This document shows, piece by piece, positions 62,041 through 64,000 of a stretch of 64,000 bases of DNA. Made by a program: the position numbers and the translations under genes. The notes beneath the pieces are model-generated. The model had not been told where the DNA came from. It ran no database searches and was given only the letters and a program-made list of their open reading frames with translations. The stretch is taken from NCBI GenBank assembly GCA_963838035.1, contig CAWIPM010000005.1:224651-288650 (forward strand), read 5' to 3'. Within the stretch, counting starts at the first letter, position 1. Every line of letters begins with the position of its first letter. The DNA comes from CAVVNN01 sp963838035 (GTDB lineage Bacteria; Actinomycetota; Thermoleophilia; Solirubrobacterales; 70-9).

Positions 62041-63314
62041 CTACTTGCGATAGGCGGGGCCGGTCGTCGCGACCGGGCCCTTGCCTTCGGCTTCGCCGCC
62101 CGTTTCGCCGGTTGAGTCGACGGTCGCCACTTCGAGCAGGTCCTGCTCGCTGATGATGGTCCCGGCGGGGACGCCCCGCAGGGACCGGTCGGCCGCCGGG
62201 TCGACGAGGATCGTGCGCGCGGCGAATAGTTCCCCGCCTTCGGGATCGAACAGGTATTCGGTCTGGACCCCGTCCTTGGTCGCGGTCCGGATCGCGGCTC
62301 CGCGGCGCCCAGCTCCGTCGGTGGCTTCGGTCTCGACCTTGATCTCCGGCAGTTCGGCGAGGGCGTTGAAGATCGCCGCCTGCAGCTGTGGCGTCGGGCG
62401 CCCTTCGCGAAGAACATTGAACAGCTCTTCCGCCGTCTGTTCGGTGGTCGAGGTGCCGCGGCGCCGTGCCGAACATCAGGTTGAAGCCGCTGACTTCGAT
62501 TTCGTTTGCTTCGACCTGTTGCCGGAGGGCCTTCGCTTCGGTCGGCAGCTTCGAGGTGTCGGGGGCGTGGAAGTTGCCCCAGCCCTGATGGTTCATGTCG
62601 ACGACTCGCGGGACCGATCTCGTTCGCGCCTTTGAAGGCCCTTTTGTAGCGCTGCCGGTATTCGGCGTTGAAGGGTGGAGGCAGCGGCGATCCCGCCGCC
62701 TTCCAGCGCGCTTCTTCTTCCTTGCTCCAGAACTGCGGCGTCCCCGCGACTTCGCGCGAGCGGCCGCCGCCGTTGCTGGCCGGTCCACGACTCGACCGTC
62801 ACGCGGCACCAGCGCGTTGAACGCGTGGGGTCCGCTTCATCGTCCCGCCGGTCCCGCCGACCGGGACATCGGCGCTCGGCGGCGGCAGAGGGTAGAGCCA
62901 GCCGTGGATTTCGCGTCCGCAGCATCTTGCGGAAGAGGAACTGTCCGGGCCCGGGGACCGTAGGTCGCCGGCCCGCCGGAGGCGGCCGCGGCGGCCTGGT
63001 GGAGGATTTCGGCGGCGGAGGCGGGCTGGGCGGTCGGGCCGGAGTTGAGGACGAGCGCGCCGGCGAGTGCGACAGCGGCCGCGGTAGCGGCGGCGGAGAG
63101 GAAGCAGGCGACGGCGCCGTGAAAGCAGGCCGCGGCGCCAGCTCGCGGAGCGGGTGGGCGCGGTCGACCCGGCGAGGGCTTCGCCGAAGCTGCGAGCCTC
63201 GGTGGCGGCAGCCTCCATGCGGGCCTCGAGCGCGCGCCAGACCGCCTCGCGTGCCTCGGGCGGCTCGATATCGCGCTCGGCGCGGAAGCTCTGCATCACG
63301 ATCAGCTCGTCCAT
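62041..63314 (-). pseudogene. CU044_5270-type membrane protein, many frameshifts
   Basis: The first frame (ATG 63314) reads MDELIVMQSFRAERDIEPPE to SFGEALAGSTAPT. Later pieces in other frames are ATAAAVALAGALVLNSGP with the membrane helix, PGPGQFLFRKM, REVAGTPQFWSKEEEARWKAAGSPLPPPFNAEYRQRYKRAFKGA, VVDMNHQGWGNFHAPDTSKL and LFDPEGGELFAARTILVDP. It ends GPVATTGPAYRK at TAG 62041. In order they rebuild a CU044_5270-family protein, normally encoded after an ECF sigma factor as its likely membrane partner. At least five frame changes are needed, so it is decayed or very badly sequenced. Confidence 0.7.
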
Positions 63315-63317
63315 TGG

Positions 63318-63902
63318 TTACCTCCGGGTCGGGGTGAGATCTGTGGTGGATGGGTCGCCGTCGGGAAGGTCGAGGGCCTCCCTCACTCGTCCGCGGGCGC
63401 GGGAGAGGCGGGACTTGACGGTCCCGATCGGGACGCCGAGCGCGGCGGCGATCTCGGGCTGGTCCAGTTCCGCCCAGACGAGCAGGTAGAGGACGTCCGA
63501 CTCCTCGGCGGGAAGCTCGGCCAGGCAGCGGGCGAGTGCGCCGCGCATCCGCTCGGCGTCGACCCTGGCCTCGCTGCCGTCGTCTGAGACGCTCGCCTCC
63601 GCGCCCATCGCCGCGATCGCCCGCAACTCGGTGATCTCGTGGCGGCGATGGCGACGGGCGATGTTGGTGGCGATCCCGAAGAGCCAGGGACCGGCGTCGG
63701 CCCGCTCGCGGTCGAAGCGCCCCCGCTCGTCGAAGGCGACGAGGAAGGTCTGCGCCGTCGCTTCCTCGGCGGGCTGGTCGTCGAGGCGGCGGCGCAGGTA
63801 GCGGAGGATCGCCCCGAAGTGGCGTTCGAAGATGACGCCGAAGGAGCGCGGTTCTGCCAGCGAGGCGGCGATCGCTTCGCTGTCGCTCTGGGCTTCGCTC
63901 AT
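63318..63902 (-). CDS. ECF-type RNA polymerase sigma factor
   Basis: A 194-residue protein. Region 2 is FGVIFERHFGAILRYLRRRLDDQPAEEATAQTFLVAFDERGRFD with WLFGIATNIARRHRR. Region 4 is CLAELPAEESDVLYLLVWAELDQPEIAAALGVPIGTVKSRLSRARGRVREAL, a helix-turn-helix that reads the -35 box. There is no region 3, as expected for ECF factors. It ends 3 bases before the CU044_5270-type gene, which would normally be its regulator or partner. Confidence 0.93.
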   Translation of the reverse strand: MSEAQSDSEAIAASLAEPRSFGVIFERHFGAILRYLRRRLDDQPAEEATAQTFLVAFDERGRFDRERADAGPWLFGIATNIARRHRRHEITELRAIAAMGAEASVSDDGSEARVDAERMRGALARCLAELPAEESDVLYLLVWAELDQPEIAAALGVPIGTVKSRLSRARGRVREALDLPDGDPSTTDLTPTRR

Positions 63903-64000
63903 ATCTTGTATTTGCCATAAGGGCCGAAAAGGGTTCGCGCTGGTCCGCGAAGTGCAGATGCTGACCCTAGTCTCGGCTGGCGGAGCGGTGCAAGGGAATG

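Overview
The window is high-GC bacterial DNA. It most likely comes from an actinobacterium of the Thermoleophilia/Solirubrobacterales type. This is inferred from strong G/C third-position use, the zinc-binding (C+) forms of S4, S14, L33 and L36, a secreted collagen-like protein and a CU044_5270-type gene next to an ECF sigma factor. I could not run a taxonomic search.

Layout. 1-15 kb is housekeeping and accessory: a DUF4349-like C-terminus, a Nudix hydrolase, LemA, rubredoxin, a GMC oxidoreductase, Mn-type SOD, a secreted glycoside hydrolase, tRNA-Pro(CGG), an anchored DsbA-like protein, a small helical protein, a long-chain acyl-CoA synthetase, a patatin phospholipase, a DacB-type carboxypeptidase, then ligA, surE and truA. 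15-54.7 kb is one almost continuous minus-strand block of translation and transcription genes. In transcription order it reads rpmG-secE-nusG-rplK-rplA-[response regulator-histidine kinase]-rplJ-rplL-rpoB-rpoC-[monooxygenase]-[rpsL-rpsG module on the opposite strand]-fusA-tuf-rpsJ-rplC-rplD-rplW-rplB-rpsS-rplV-rpsC-rplP-rpmC-rpsQ-rplN-rplX-rplE-rpsN-rpsH-rplF-rplR-rpsE-rpmD-rplO-secY-adk-map-[penicillin acylase, O-methyltransferase]-rpmJ-rpsM-rpsK-rpsD-rpoA-rplQ. Compared with the usual bacterial order there are three departures: a two-component system sits between L1 and L10, rpsL-rpsG is inverted relative to fusA-tuf, and infA is missing between map and rpmJ, where two unrelated genes lie instead.

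54.8-58.6 kb holds an acyl-CoA dehydrogenase, two secreted proteins of unknown function, and a degenerate GGDEF-like protein with eight 7-residue repeats. 58.6-63.3 kb is a decayed accessory region. It starts with the 3' half of a tRNA-Ser gene (a likely att scar), followed by a DUF4160/DUF2442 pair, a nucleotidyltransferase remnant, a collagen-like secreted protein, a broken amino-acid permease, the tail of a secreted protein and a badly frameshifted CU044_5270-type gene. The window ends with an intact ECF sigma factor.

A quality warning: rplF and rpsC (both normally essential) and the penicillin acylase gene each carry one apparent extra base in a G/C homopolymer. These look like sequencing or assembly errors and should make the reader careful about every frameshift reported here. 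I found no CRISPR array, intact transposase, integrase or phage module. No clearly new multi-gene system is proven; the best leads are the two-component system inside the rplKAJL-rpoBC cluster, the heptad-repeat GGDEF-like protein and the low-complexity tails on several ribosomal proteins.
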